Source: JBKHYJ01 sp046565505 (lineage in GTDB: Bacteria > Acidobacteriota > Blastocatellia > UBA7656). Taken from it: a DNA stretch of 64,000 nucleotides. Below the pieces are notes generated by a model that was not told the DNA's origin, did no database searches, and worked only from the letters and a program-made list of their open reading frames with translations. This document shows positions 16,909 to 25,100 of the stretch, one piece after another. The stretch is taken from NCBI GenBank assembly GCA_046565505.1, contig JBKHYJ010000130.1:17667-81666 (forward strand), read 5' to 3'. Every line of letters begins with the position of its first letter. The first letter of the stretch is position 1. Position numbers and translations under genes: made by a program.

Positions 16909-18306
16909 ATGCCTTTCAAATCCCCGACTCCTGTAACGCCGAACGGCCCCTCCGACGCGATCACTCCCGCGAGTGACTTCACACATTTTTTCGCCTCGGC
17001 CGGCAGGCCCGCCGACGAGTGGGCCATCGGCGCGGAGGTCGAGCTGTTCGGGTTCACGCGCGAGGGGCTGGCGCGAATAGACTCCGCGCAGGTGCAGGCG
17101 ATCATAGAAGGCTTCTCCCCGCAAATCGTCAGCCGGGTGAGCGAGGATGGCTTCGTGACGGAAGCGGTGCTCGGGGCCGCGGGGCCGCCCGGCCGCCGCA
17201 GCCCCATCGCGCCATCCCGGCTGACGCTTGAGCCGGGCGGGCAGATAGAATTCTCCGGCGAGCCACACCGCTCGCTCGCCGAAACCGAGCGCGCGCTCGC
17301 AGACTACTTGGGGCGGCTCGCCGGGATAGCCGGCGCGAACGGCGTTATCATAATTGCCGCAGGCTTCGACCCTGTCAGGGGCATCGAAGAGCAGAAATGG
17401 ATTCCCAAGCGGCGCTATGAAATCATGCGCCCTTACCTGGCCCGGCGCGGCCGCCGCGCGTGGGACATGATGTGCCGCACCGCCGCCATACAGTTCAACT
17501 TCGATTACGCGGACCTGGCTGATCTCGCGAAGAAATTCACCTTGGCGAACCGGCTCGGCCCGGTCGCCGCGGCGATCTTCGCCAATTCCCCTTTCGAGCG
17601 GGGGAAGCTCTCCGGGTACAAATCGACGCGGTACGCGACCTGGCTTGAGACCGACAGTGACCGCGCGGGGCCGTCGCCGCTCGCGCTCGGGGATGATTTT
17701 TCCGTCGAGCGGTTCGTCGCTTACGTCCGGTCCGTGCCGATGTTTTTCATCCGGCGCGGCGACAGGTACATCAGCTTCGCGGGCCATTCGTTCAACGATT
17801 TCATCGCCAACGGGGCGGGCCCGATCTTTCAGGATTTCACGGACCACCTCAGTACCATATTCACGGAGGCCCGGCTGAAGCCGCACGTGGAGCAGCGGAG
17901 CATGGACTGCTGCCCGCTTGAGATGACGATGGCGGCGCTGGCCTTCTGGAAGGGCCTTATGTACAGCGCCGATTCTTTAGAGCAGGCGCTTGCGATTGCG
18001 CCGAGGCTCGGCCGCGATGAATTCGCCTCGCTCCAACTGGAAGTCGCGCGCGACGGCCTGGACGCCCGCGCGGCAGGCGTGAATGTAAGCCGGCTCGCCG
18101 CCGACTCAATCGAGCTTGCGCGGGCCGGGCTGGAATCCATCGCGCCGGAAGAGGCGCGTTACCTCGACGTGCTCGAAGAGCGAGTCACGCGCGAGCGGGT
18201 CTGCCCGGCCGACATCCTGATTCGTAACTATAACGGCATGTGGAATGGAGACATTCGCAAGGCGGTCGAGTACCTCTCGATTTCGGATTCGGGGTCGAAG
18301 AGTTGA
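16909..18306 (+). CDS. egtA: Glutamate-cysteine ligase, EgtA-like
   Basis: The 465-aa protein belongs to the plant/proteobacterial-type glutamate-cysteine ligase family (GCS2-like), which makes gamma-glutamylcysteine from Glu, Cys and ATP. Visible motifs are WAIGAEVELFGF (metal and glutamate binding), LTLEPGGQIEFSGEPHRSL (the family signature), MMCRTAAIQFNFDYA, and PMFFIRRGDRYI. The gene starts at the base after the egtD stop codon, so coupling to ergothioneine synthesis is likely: in actinobacteria EgtA supplies gamma-Glu-Cys to EgtB. An alternative role in glutathione synthesis (gshA) is possible, but no glutathione synthetase gene is nearby. Genes for EgtC and EgtE are not seen in the window. 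Confidence 0.88.
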   Translation: MPFKSPTPVTPNGPSDAITPASDFTHFFASAGRPADEWAIGAEVELFGFTREGLARIDSAQVQAIIEGFSPQIVSRVSEDGFVTEAVLGAAGPPGRRSPIAPSRLTLEPGGQIEFSGEPHRSLAETERALADYLGRLAGIAGANGVIIIAAGFDPVRGIEEQKWIPKRRYEIMRPYLARRGRRAWDMMCRTAAIQFNFDYADLADLAKKFTLANRLGPVAAAIFANSPFERGKLSGYKSTRYATWLETDSDRAGPSPLALGDDFSVERFVAYVRSVPMFFIRRGDRYISFAGHSFNDFIANGAGPIFQDFTDHLSTIFTEARLKPHVEQRSMDCCPLEMTMAALAFWKGLMYSADSLEQALAIAPRLGRDEFASLQLEVARDGLDARAAGVNVSRLAADSIELARAGLESIAPEEARYLDVLEERVTRERVCPADILIRNYNGMWNGDIRKAVEYLSISDSGSKS

Positions 18307-18363
18307 ATCCCGGAGGGCGGAGCGTATAACCTGCGAACCGCGACAAGGTCACTTAAGAGGCTA

Positions 18364-19158
18364 ATGATGCGCGAACACGCGACACGCGACATGCGGCCCG
18401 AGGCCGCCCCCCCCGTCATACAATTTCGCGACGTGAGCCTGAGCGTGGGCGGCGGCAAGGTGCTCGTCGGCGGCCTGAATTTCGACGTGGCGCGGGGCGA
18501 GACGCTCGTGCTCGTCGGGCGAAGCGGGTCGGGTAAGACGACCACGCTCAAGCTCATCAACCGGCTGCTAGACCCCACGGCGGGCGAAGTAAGGGTCGAA
18601 GGCAAGCCGACGCTTGAGTGGGACGCGATCAAGCTCCGCCGCCGCATCGGTTACGTGATTCAAGAGACAGGTCTATTCCCGCACTTCACCGTAGAGCGTA
18701 ACGTCGAGCTGGTGCCGAGGCTGGAAGGCTGGCCGGAAGCTCGCCGGCGCGAGCGAGCGCGAGAGCTTTTGGAGATGGTCGGCCTCGCCCCGGGGTCGTT
18801 CGGCGGCCGGTTCCCGCAAGAGCTATCCGGCGGCCAGCGCCAGCGCGTCGGCGTGGCGCGGGCTCTGGCCGCCGACCCGCCCGTGATACTCATGGACGAG
18901 CCATTCGGCGCGCTCGACCCCCTCACGAGGGCGCAGCTACAGCGCGAGTTCGCGGCGCTCGCTTCGAGGCTGAAGAAAACGATTGTCTTCGTCACTCACG
19001 ACATACGCGAGGCGTTCACGCTCGCCTCGCGCATAGGCCTTTTTAAAGATGGCCGCCTCGTCGTACTGCGCGCGCCGTCAGAGTTCATCGCCTCCGACGA
19101 CCCGGAGGCGAGGGCGTTCATTGAAACGATGAAGGATGAGCGCGGGCCGACGGGCTGA
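18364..19158 (+). CDS. ABC transporter ATPase, OpuCA/EgtV-like
   Basis: This 264-aa ABC ATPase has Walker A GRSGSGKTTTLKLINRLLDP (about residues 49-68), a Q-loop in IGYVIQETGLFPHFTV, signature LSGGQRQRVGVARALA, Walker B VILMDEPFGALDPLTR, and the H-loop VFVTHDIREAF. The sequence matches the glycine-betaine/choline/carnitine (OpuCA, ProV) subfamily, but it ends soon after the ATPase core and lacks the long CBS-domain tail of OpuCA and ProV. The next gene encodes the fused permease/binding protein, giving the two-gene layout of EgtV-EgtU ergothioneine importers of Streptococcus and Helicobacter. Proximity to egtD-egtA makes ergothioneine or a precursor a plausible substrate, which is inference. 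Confidence 0.88.
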   Translation: MMREHATRDMRPEAAPPVIQFRDVSLSVGGGKVLVGGLNFDVARGETLVLVGRSGSGKTTTLKLINRLLDPTAGEVRVEGKPTLEWDAIKLRRRIGYVIQETGLFPHFTVERNVELVPRLEGWPEARRRERARELLEMVGLAPGSFGGRFPQELSGGQRQRVGVARALAADPPVILMDEPFGALDPLTRAQLQREFAALASRLKKTIVFVTHDIREAFTLASRIGLFKDGRLVVLRAPSEFIASDDPEARAFIETMKDERGPTG

Positions 19159-19237
19159 AAACGATTCCTGCGGCGGCTAGAGGTTCTGCCTCTTCGCGCC
19201 GGCCGTCCATCGTTCCGCGTTCATCGTTTCTGGTCTT

Positions 19238-20776
19238 ATGAGCTTGCTCGAATTCTTCATACGCAACCGCGGCGAGGTGTTACAACTCACCTTCGAGCAC
19301 CTCCTGCTGGTGCTGATTGCAACGGGCGCGGCCGCCGTCGCCGGGATTCCCATAGGCATACTGCTCACGCGGAGGCCCTCGCTCGCCCGCCCCGTCCTCG
19401 CGACCGCGAACGTGCTTCAGACGATACCCAGCCTCGCGCTGTTCGGGTTTATGATCCCGCTGCTAGGCTCGTATGGCATCGGCCGCGTGCCGGCCATCAT
19501 CGCGCTTTTTCTGTATTCGCTGCTGCCCATAATCAGAAATACTTTCGCGGGCATAAGCGGTGTTGACAGGGGCGTGCGCGAGGCGGCGCGCGGCATGGGC
19601 ATGACGGACTGGCAGGTGCTCACGGAGGTGGAACTCCCGCTCGCGCTCAGCGTCATCATAGCCGGGGTGCGCGTCGCCACGGTCATATCTATCGGCACGG
19701 CGACGATAGCCGCGGCTATCGGGGCGGGTGGGCTGGGGATGTACATCTTCCGCGGGCTGAGGACGATCGACCGCACGTTGCTGCTGGCGGGCGCCCTGCC
19801 GGCCGCGATACTGGCTCTGGGAGCCGATTTCACGCTGGGCTGGGTCGAGAAATCCCTGGCGCCAAGCGGCGGGCCGCGGCCGAATAAGCTCCTACGGTGG
19901 GCGCTCGCGGCGGGTGCGGCGGCCGCGGTCGCGGCGGCCGTCTTTCTGTCGAGCGGCGCGAACGCGGGCGGGGCGCGGCGGGTCGTCGTGGCGTCGAAGG
20001 ACTTCACGGAGCAGCGCATACTCGGCGAACTGGTCGCGCAGGCGATTGAAGACGGGGCCGGGGTCGCGGTCGAGAGGCGGTTCGAGCTGAGCGGCGATAT
20101 ATGTCACCGCGGGATAGTCGCGGGCGAGATCGACGCCTACGTAGAGTACACGGGCACGGCCTTCACGGCCATACTGAAACACGACCCCATAACCGACCCG
20201 CGCGAAGTCTATGACCAGGTCAAGCGCGAATACGAATCGCAATTCGGCGTCGAGTGGCTGGACCCGCTCGGGTTCAACAACACCTTCGCGATTCTGGTCA
20301 GGGGCGACGACGCGCGGTCGCTCGGCCTGAAGACGATTTCCGACGTGGCGCGTTACGCCCCCCGCTGGCAGGCAGGCTTCGGGCAAGATTTCATGTCGCG
20401 GCAAGATGGCTACCCCGGCTTCGCGCGCACGTATGGGCTGAAGTTCGCCGCGCCGCCGCGCGAGATGGACCTTTCGATCACGTACCAGGCGCTCGCCAAC
20501 CGCCAGGTTGATCTAATCGCGGGCAACTCGACCGACGGGCTGATAGATAAGCTCGGGCTGTTTCAACTCGAAGACGACCGCCGCTACTTCCCCCCTTATG
20601 AGGCCGCGCCCATCGTTCGCGGCGAGGTGCTCGCGCGTTATCCCGAAATCAGGGCGGCCATAAAGAGCCTGGCCGGGAGGCTGACGGACGCCGAAATGCG
20701 TAGGCTCAATTATGCCGTCGATAGCGAGAAGCGCGACGTGAGGGAGATCGTTCGGGAATTCCTCTACGGGCGTTAG
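19238..20776 (+). CDS. ABC permease fused to substrate-binding domain, EgtU/OpuCBC-like
   Basis: Residues 1-215 form a binding-protein-dependent permease domain with about six membrane segments and the EAARGMGMTDWQVLTEVELP coupling-helix motif. After one more hydrophobic segment (about 220-240), residues 248-512 form a periplasmic glycine-betaine-type (OpuAC/ProX) binding domain, with VVVASKDFTEQRILGEL, the DAYVEYTGTAFTAIL loop, GFNNTFAILVR and VDLIAGNSTDGLI. Fused permease-binding proteins of this kind import choline, betaine or, as EgtU, ergothioneine. The gene follows the ATPase by 79 bp on the same strand and stands just after three ergothioneine synthesis genes. Ligand-pocket residues need structural comparison to decide among substrates. 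Confidence 0.88.
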   Translation: MSLLEFFIRNRGEVLQLTFEHLLLVLIATGAAAVAGIPIGILLTRRPSLARPVLATANVLQTIPSLALFGFMIPLLGSYGIGRVPAIIALFLYSLLPIIRNTFAGISGVDRGVREAARGMGMTDWQVLTEVELPLALSVIIAGVRVATVISIGTATIAAAIGAGGLGMYIFRGLRTIDRTLLLAGALPAAILALGADFTLGWVEKSLAPSGGPRPNKLLRWALAAGAAAAVAAAVFLSSGANAGGARRVVVASKDFTEQRILGELVAQAIEDGAGVAVERRFELSGDICHRGIVAGEIDAYVEYTGTAFTAILKHDPITDPREVYDQVKREYESQFGVEWLDPLGFNNTFAILVRGDDARSLGLKTISDVARYAPRWQAGFGQDFMSRQDGYPGFARTYGLKFAAPPREMDLSITYQALANRQVDLIAGNSTDGLIDKLGLFQLEDDRRYFPPYEAAPIVRGEVLARYPEIRAAIKSLAGRLTDAEMRRLNYAVDSEKRDVREIVREFLYGR

Positions 20777-20783
20777 CGGCAGG

Positions 20784-21785
20784 TTACTTCTTGGCGCCGC
20801 GCAGCCTCGCGATAGCCGCGCGCACGACGGCCGCGTTTTTGGAGTCGGGTTCTGCCTTTAAATAATTCTCAAGCTCGCGGGCGGCGGATTCTTTATTCCC
20901 TCGGCGCTCGTAAACGCGAGCGCGCTGCAAGTACACATCGTTTAACCGCCTCTCGCTCATGTCCCAGGCCAGGCCCAGCTCCTTTTCGGCATTATCCAAA
21001 TCGGCCGCCGTCTGCTTAAGGTCGGTCGTCTGCGCGCTGAGGTCTATCAGCGCAACCGCGTGATAGAAATGCGTCGCCGGGTCGTTCGCGTTAAGGCGCG
21101 CGGCCTCGCGGAAGGCGTACTCGGCTATGGCGAACTTCTTCTGCTTGAGCATGACGAGGCCGAACATGTAATAGACGGCGTACTGTCGGTCGTTAATCTG
21201 GCGGGCGCGCTCAAGCTCTTCGAGCGCCCCCTCGTCTTTGCCCACGCGGAAGAGTTCTTTGCCCATCGCGAAGTGCGCGTCGAAGTAATCGTTGAAGCCG
21301 GCCGTGGCTTCGCGCAGCAAAGCCAGCCCTTCGTCCGATTTCCCTTCGCGCAGTTTCGCCATGCCTTTCTCGTATGCTTCGCGCGCGGCTTTCGGGACAT
21401 CCTGCGCGAAGTGAGTGCCGGGCGGGGCGGCGCTCGTATTCACTTTGGGCTTGATCGTTACCTCGACGTTCAAGACTTCCCAGAAGTTCATCCTGTCGTT
21501 CTGGCTGAAGCGGACTAACTGCACCGCCGGCTCGTAACCGGCTATGGTCACCGCCACCTCGTATTCGCCCGGGGCGAGATTTGAAAAGGCGAAATCGCCA
21601 TCGTTGCGCGTCACGGTCTGGCCGATCATGCCTCCCCCGCCGACCCTCAATTCGACTATTGCGTTGTTAACCGTCGCGCCGTTGCTCGCGCGCACCTTGC
21701 CGCGGATCATGTTGTTTTGCGCGGACGCCGTGTAGGCGGACAGCAGAACCAGCGCGAGCGCGGGGAACACAATTGCACTTCTCAT
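20784..21785 (-). CDS. Exported TPR protein with carboxypeptidase-regulatory-like domain
   Basis: The ATG at 21785 starts a clear signal peptide (MRSAIVFPALALVLLSAYTA, cleavage near SAQ) with AAGGGGG upstream, giving 333 aa. An N-terminal beta-sandwich of about 80 residues (GKVRASNGATVNNAIVEL, then GDFAFSNLAPGEYEVAVTI) is a CarboxypepD_reg-like domain. It is followed by about five TPR-like helical hairpins (for example GKDEGALEELERARQINDR and KKFAIAEYAFREAARLNAND). It is probably periplasmic or outer-membrane associated and works as a protein-interaction scaffold. It is convergent with the EgtU-like gene, 7 bp apart. This domain pairing is common in Acidobacteriota; the function is unknown. 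Confidence 0.82.
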   Translation of the reverse strand: MRSAIVFPALALVLLSAYTASAQNNMIRGKVRASNGATVNNAIVELRVGGGGMIGQTVTRNDGDFAFSNLAPGEYEVAVTIAGYEPAVQLVRFSQNDRMNFWEVLNVEVTIKPKVNTSAAPPGTHFAQDVPKAAREAYEKGMAKLREGKSDEGLALLREATAGFNDYFDAHFAMGKELFRVGKDEGALEELERARQINDRQYAVYYMFGLVMLKQKKFAIAEYAFREAARLNANDPATHFYHAVALIDLSAQTTDLKQTAADLDNAEKELGLAWDMSERRLNDVYLQRARVYERRGNKESAARELENYLKAEPDSKNAAVVRAAIARLRGAKK

Positions 21786-21949
21786 ATCCGGGACCCCCTT
21801 CGCCGGGATGGCCGCATTATAAAGGATGAAGTGTGAGGGATGAAGCATGAATCGGCGTATTTCAGACCGCCCGCCGCGCCCGCACGCCGGCCGCCCGTGC
21901 GGGCGCGTTAAGATTTCTCGCACATGTAGTAACGAACACAAAGTTCTTG

Positions 21950-21978
21950 TTGACACTGAGAGGCAACTTACGTATTAT
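21950..21978 (+). promoter_or_regulatory. Consensus-like sigma-70 promoter
   Basis: TTGACA at 21950-21955 and TATTAT at 21973-21978 are separated by exactly 17 bp. This is the best housekeeping promoter in the window. The nearest plus-strand gene is the AraC-type regulator, about 400 bp downstream. Confidence 0.65.
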
Positions 21979-22385
21979 TGGCGCGCTTCCCAGGCGGACC
22001 AAGGCTCGTGGTGGTCGCCGTACTCATAGGGGCGACCTCGGCTGTCACTCGACGAACTCAATTTTCGCGCGGGCGACAGGTCTCAAAAACAAAATCTGCA
22101 GATTAATAATTGACTCAGGTGTTCACCCAAGCGGATAAAGTCTGCCCCAGTCCGCGTGATGCCTTGGAAATAGTTTTTCTGAATTAAGCTGCGGCACATT
22201 TACACTCCCCGAAGGACCGATAGATTTTCGCGCCGCCCTGACCCCACGTAACGATTCGGGGTTAAGGATGCCTGCGGCTCGTTTGCTCGCCACGAGCAGA
22301 GAAGCCCGCACGCGCTTTTAAGTCGAAAGAGCACCTCTCAAGAAGCACATACTCAAACGGGCTCTCGCCCCGAGCCGTGGACGGG
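21979..22385. other. Long untranslated region after the promoter, no gene recognised
   Basis: About 400 bp separate the promoter from the AraC-type gene. A perfect 7-bp stem (GGTCGCC 22013-22019 with GGCGACC 22031-22037) is visible near the predicted transcript start. I checked for tRNA, tmRNA, RNase P and 6S signatures and saw none. The stretch may be a long 5' leader or a small RNA. Confidence 0.4.
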
Positions 22386-22823
22386 ATGGTAACTATGCTG
22401 GAAATAGAAAAGACACTATTCTTGGAGTCCCTCACCAATTTGATTGCGAGGCTGGCTTACATCCGAAGGCTGGAACGGATGTGGCAGCTAATAGAAAACG
22501 ATTACGCAGACCCGGAGCTGACTCTTGAGAAAGCCGCGATGGCGAGCGGGGTCAATAAAAATCATCTGAACGTGCTCTTGCGGCAGACGACCACTTTTAC
22601 GTTCCACCAACTGCTCATTCGCTACCGCCTGCTGAAGGCCGTAGGCATGATGAACGCCAAGAACTACAACCTTCTAGAGATAGCTTTGCATAATGGCTTC
22701 GGCAGCCTCAACACTTTTGAAAGGAACTTTCGCTGCCTGCTCGGGACTACTCCAAAAGATTTTAAGGCGCAGAGCAGGCCCCCGAGGGCTAATTCAACAC
22801 CGGCAGAGGCAATGCCCGAATAA
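22386..22823 (+). CDS. Short AraC-family DNA-binding protein
   Basis: The protein (about 145 aa from the ATG at 22386; a GTG at 22377 and an ATG at 22395 are alternatives) is nearly all one AraC-type DNA-binding domain. The first helix-turn-helix lies in LTLEKAAMASGVNKNHLNVLL (written here with Leu-Thr as the first two residues), and the second in NLLEIALHNGFGSLNTFERN, followed by the typical FRCLLGTTPKDF end. There is no ligand or receiver domain of useful length, only about 35 N-terminal residues. It may control the MauE/peptide/propeller gene group that begins 340 bp downstream. This is inference from position. Confidence 0.78.
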   Translation: MVTMLEIEKTLFLESLTNLIARLAYIRRLERMWQLIENDYADPELTLEKAAMASGVNKNHLNVLLRQTTTFTFHQLLIRYRLLKAVGMMNAKNYNLLEIALHNGFGSLNTFERNFRCLLGTTPKDFKAQSRPPRANSTPAEAMPE

Positions 22824-22979
22824 TCGTGTGACCGGCCGGCGCTCACGGACCGCCGACTAATTTCCGACAGGTGTATTAATCGAGATGGCGAACGCCGCCT
22901 CGGTGCGCGCCCATCTCGCCTGCCCGTCGCGGTTCGCCACGGAGCCGCCCGCCGGCGCGTCGGCGAAAAATCGGGAGAA

Positions 22980-23042
22980 GATTTTTGGTGAGGAAAGAGG
23001 GATTTTTGATGAAAAAAACTGGATTTCTGGTGAGACATATTA
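22980..23042. repeat. Three tandem 21-bp repeats
   Basis: Three consecutive 21-bp units start at 22980, 23001 and 23022, each beginning GATTTTTGGTGA or a close variant (GATTTTTGATGA, GATTTCTGGTGA). They lie in the AT-rich 339-bp gap between the AraC-type gene and the MauE-like gene. No gene is recognised in that gap; the 21-bp period (two helical turns) suits a protein-binding array. Confidence 0.6.
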
Positions 23043-23162
23043 CTTTGCTTTTGTTTTAATATGCGCGCTTGAACCGGACGGGTTTCGCTTACGTGACGCG
23101 GCTGCCGCGGCAAGGGCAGTATCACTTATAACCTCTGAACAGCGTTTACACTATAACTAATT

Positions 23163-23651
23163 ATGAGATACTTCTCTGGCATCTCCAGCGGCCTCGTGGC
23201 TTTGATCCTCATTTCCGCGGGCATAGACAAGCTGCTCCACTACAGAGGCTTCATCAACGCCATAAATAGCTACGCGGTCGCCCCGATGAACTCGGGCCGA
23301 TACCTTGCGCTCCCTATAATTCTTGCCGAGATATGGATAGGGCTCGGACTGCTGATCGGGCCATGGCGGAGGATGGCTTCGCTGATGGGGGCCGTGCTGC
23401 TGATGGTCTTCACTGTCGCCCTCACGGTCAACTATTTTCATGCGCCCGATTCTGTCTGCGGATGCTGGTTCTCGGCGACGCTGGGCACGGCGACCTCCAC
23501 GCACATTCTTATGAACCTGACGCTGACGGGCTTGGCCCTGGTCATCTGGCTTGATATGAAGTCAAAAGAAAAAGCTTTGCGGCCCGGCAATGAAGTTCAG
23601 ACTCCTCAATTGCGTTCCAATCCCAAATCTCAAATAGGAGGTGTTGCATGA
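23163..23651 (+). CDS. MauE/DoxX-like redox-associated membrane protein
   Basis: The 162-aa protein has four predicted membrane segments and matches the MauE branch of the DoxX superfamily: LILISAGIDKLLHYRGF near the start, then AEIWIGLGLLIGPWRR, and SVCGCWF. The CxC pair in SVCGCW near residue 99 is the kind of cysteine pair that carries disulfide exchange in this family. MauE helps form disulfides in the methylamine dehydrogenase small subunit. Here the stop codon overlaps the start of a gene for a secreted six-cysteine peptide (ATGA), so a role in oxidising that peptide is a reasonable inference. About 30 hydrophilic residues follow the last membrane segment. Confidence 0.8.
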   Translation: MRYFSGISSGLVALILISAGIDKLLHYRGFINAINSYAVAPMNSGRYLALPIILAEIWIGLGLLIGPWRRMASLMGAVLLMVFTVALTVNYFHAPDSVCGCWFSATLGTATSTHILMNLTLTGLALVIWLDMKSKEKALRPGNEVQTPQLRSNPKSQIGGVA

Positions 23652-23881
23652 GTAAATTAGCTTCCGTAGGTCGATTGTTATTGCTGGCGTTGGCTCTGGC
23701 CTTTACCTTTATGACCTTCGCTCCGGGCGGCGGCGCGGCCGCGGCGGGGGCAAGCGGCGATATTTCCATAGTGGTGAGTCGTTGTCACGACGATTGCGGC
23801 TGCCGCAATGGGAGTGAGAGCTGCTGCGTCCTCCAAAGCGGCGCTGTTTGCCTCGACTACGGCGTGGTATCGACTCGGTAG
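23648..23881 (+). CDS. Small secreted six-cysteine peptide
   Basis: This 77-aa product has a signal peptide (MSKLASVGR, then LLLLALALAFTFMTFA) and a short mature part with six cysteines spaced C-x3-C-x-C-x6-CC-x7-C. It overlaps the MauE-like gene by 4 bp (ATGA), and AGGAGG lies 5-10 nt before its start, so it is a real coupled gene. I do not recognise a named family. The size, signal and Cys pattern fit a disulfide-stabilised exported peptide, with the upstream membrane protein as a possible oxidation partner and the downstream propeller protein as a possible binding partner. Confidence 0.75.
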   Translation: MSKLASVGRLLLLALALAFTFMTFAPGGGAAAAGASGDISIVVSRCHDDCGCRNGSESCCVLQSGAVCLDYGVVSTR

Positions 23882-23998
23882 CCTACCGCGTCGCGCACAT
23901 TAACTGAGCCGGTTAGGGCCGCCCTCCGAGACAGGCTAAAGTCTGTTTAGAGATGGCTCTAACCGCCGAACTTCACGGACGCCACCGGGGGATGAATC

Positions 23999-25057
23999 AT
24001 GTCACGTCAAACAAAGCTCTACCTGGCCGCCTTCGCCGCGATAGTTTCGGGGGCGCTGATAATATCTCACCTGACGCGCGCCAGCCTTAACCCGCACGAG
24101 GTGCAGCCCAATTTCGTGAGCGGGTATGACATCGCCGCGCTGAAGCCTCAGCGGGCGAGAGAGAGGGTGTGGAAAGACATCCCATTCCAGAAGGTGTACT
24201 CGGTCGAAAATCTAGGCCAGCCGGAAGGGGTCAAAGAGGGCGGGGACGGGACACTGTTTGTGCTCGACTGGGCCGACATGCGTATTAAGAAATATTCGGA
24301 AGGCGGCGAATTCACAGGCACGCTTGGGGCCGGGCCGGGCACGAAGCCAGGCGAGTTCATTCACCCGACGGACCTCTCCGTGACCGAAGACGGGCAGGTG
24401 TGGGTGTGCGACCCCGACGGGCCGATCACGGCCTTCAACCCCGACGGCTCCGTGCTTAAAACCATCTCGCCGAGAAATCGCATAATACGGATCGCGCATG
24501 GCAGCGGGGACAATTTCATCACCCTGCCTGTCCCTACAGGCGACCACCTCTTCGCTCAATACGCGGACTCGGGCGAGCTGTTGAGGACCTTCGGCAGGTT
24601 CATCGAGAATCAATCGGAGAATGGCATCAGCCTTATGGGATGGCTCTCGGAAGACGACTCCGGCGGGTTTTTTTATGCCGCGCTCAACGTCGGCCTGATC
24701 GGCTCTTATAAGATGAATGGGGAGCCCCGCTTCCTGGTCGAGACGATAGACCCTCTCCCGCTCCCCAAGGTTCAAATCTCTTCCAAAGGGAGCAAGAAAG
24801 TAACCGATAAGCTCAGGGTCTCGGCTCTGAGCCTGAGCGTTTCGGGCGACGAAGTCTACGTGCTTTCGGACGTGAAGGCGGGCGAAGATAAGCGAAGAAT
24901 AATTGACGTTTACGGCAGCCGCGATGGCTCATACCTCTATTCGACCCGAGTGCCCGCGGCATGCCGCCGCCTGTACGTGAAAGGCGAGCACCTCTACACG
25001 GTGGGCGACACGTCCGTGACAAAATGGCGGTGGCCGAAAAGGGAATACCCTTCTTAA
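23999..25057 (+). CDS. Exported six-bladed beta-propeller protein
   Basis: The 352-aa protein has an N-terminal hydrophobic signal/anchor (MSRQTKLYLAAFAAIVSGAL and on). It then shows propeller blades of the NHL/6-bladed TolB-like kind, such as GQPEGVKEGGDGTLFVLDWA, HPTDLSVTEDGQVWVCDPDG and LFAQYADSGELLRTFGRF (each is one blade strand set). It probably sits in the periplasm. Similar propeller proteins occur next to short secreted peptides in Bacteroidota (NVEALA-type loci), which matches the upstream gene order here. It is 117 bp after the Cys-rich peptide gene and 43 bp before the permease gene, all on the plus strand. Confidence 0.78.
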   Translation: MSRQTKLYLAAFAAIVSGALIISHLTRASLNPHEVQPNFVSGYDIAALKPQRARERVWKDIPFQKVYSVENLGQPEGVKEGGDGTLFVLDWADMRIKKYSEGGEFTGTLGAGPGTKPGEFIHPTDLSVTEDGQVWVCDPDGPITAFNPDGSVLKTISPRNRIIRIAHGSGDNFITLPVPTGDHLFAQYADSGELLRTFGRFIENQSENGISLMGWLSEDDSGGFFYAALNVGLIGSYKMNGEPRFLVETIDPLPLPKVQISSKGSKKVTDKLRVSALSLSVSGDEVYVLSDVKAGEDKRRIIDVYGSRDGSYLYSTRVPAACRRLYVKGEHLYTVGDTSVTKWRWPKREYPS

Positions 25058-25100
25058 TAAAATGTCGTAAAGTTTCTGAGGCGGCTTAAGAAGTAACTAG

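Noticed and set aside
16597..17886. 429-codon open frame antisense to egtD and egtA
   Set aside because: Covers two certain genes and has shadow-like composition.
22664..23125. Minus-strand frame with three HQKS heptapeptide repeats
   Set aside because: The repeats are explained by the 21-bp DNA tandem repeat; the rest lies antisense to the AraC-type gene.
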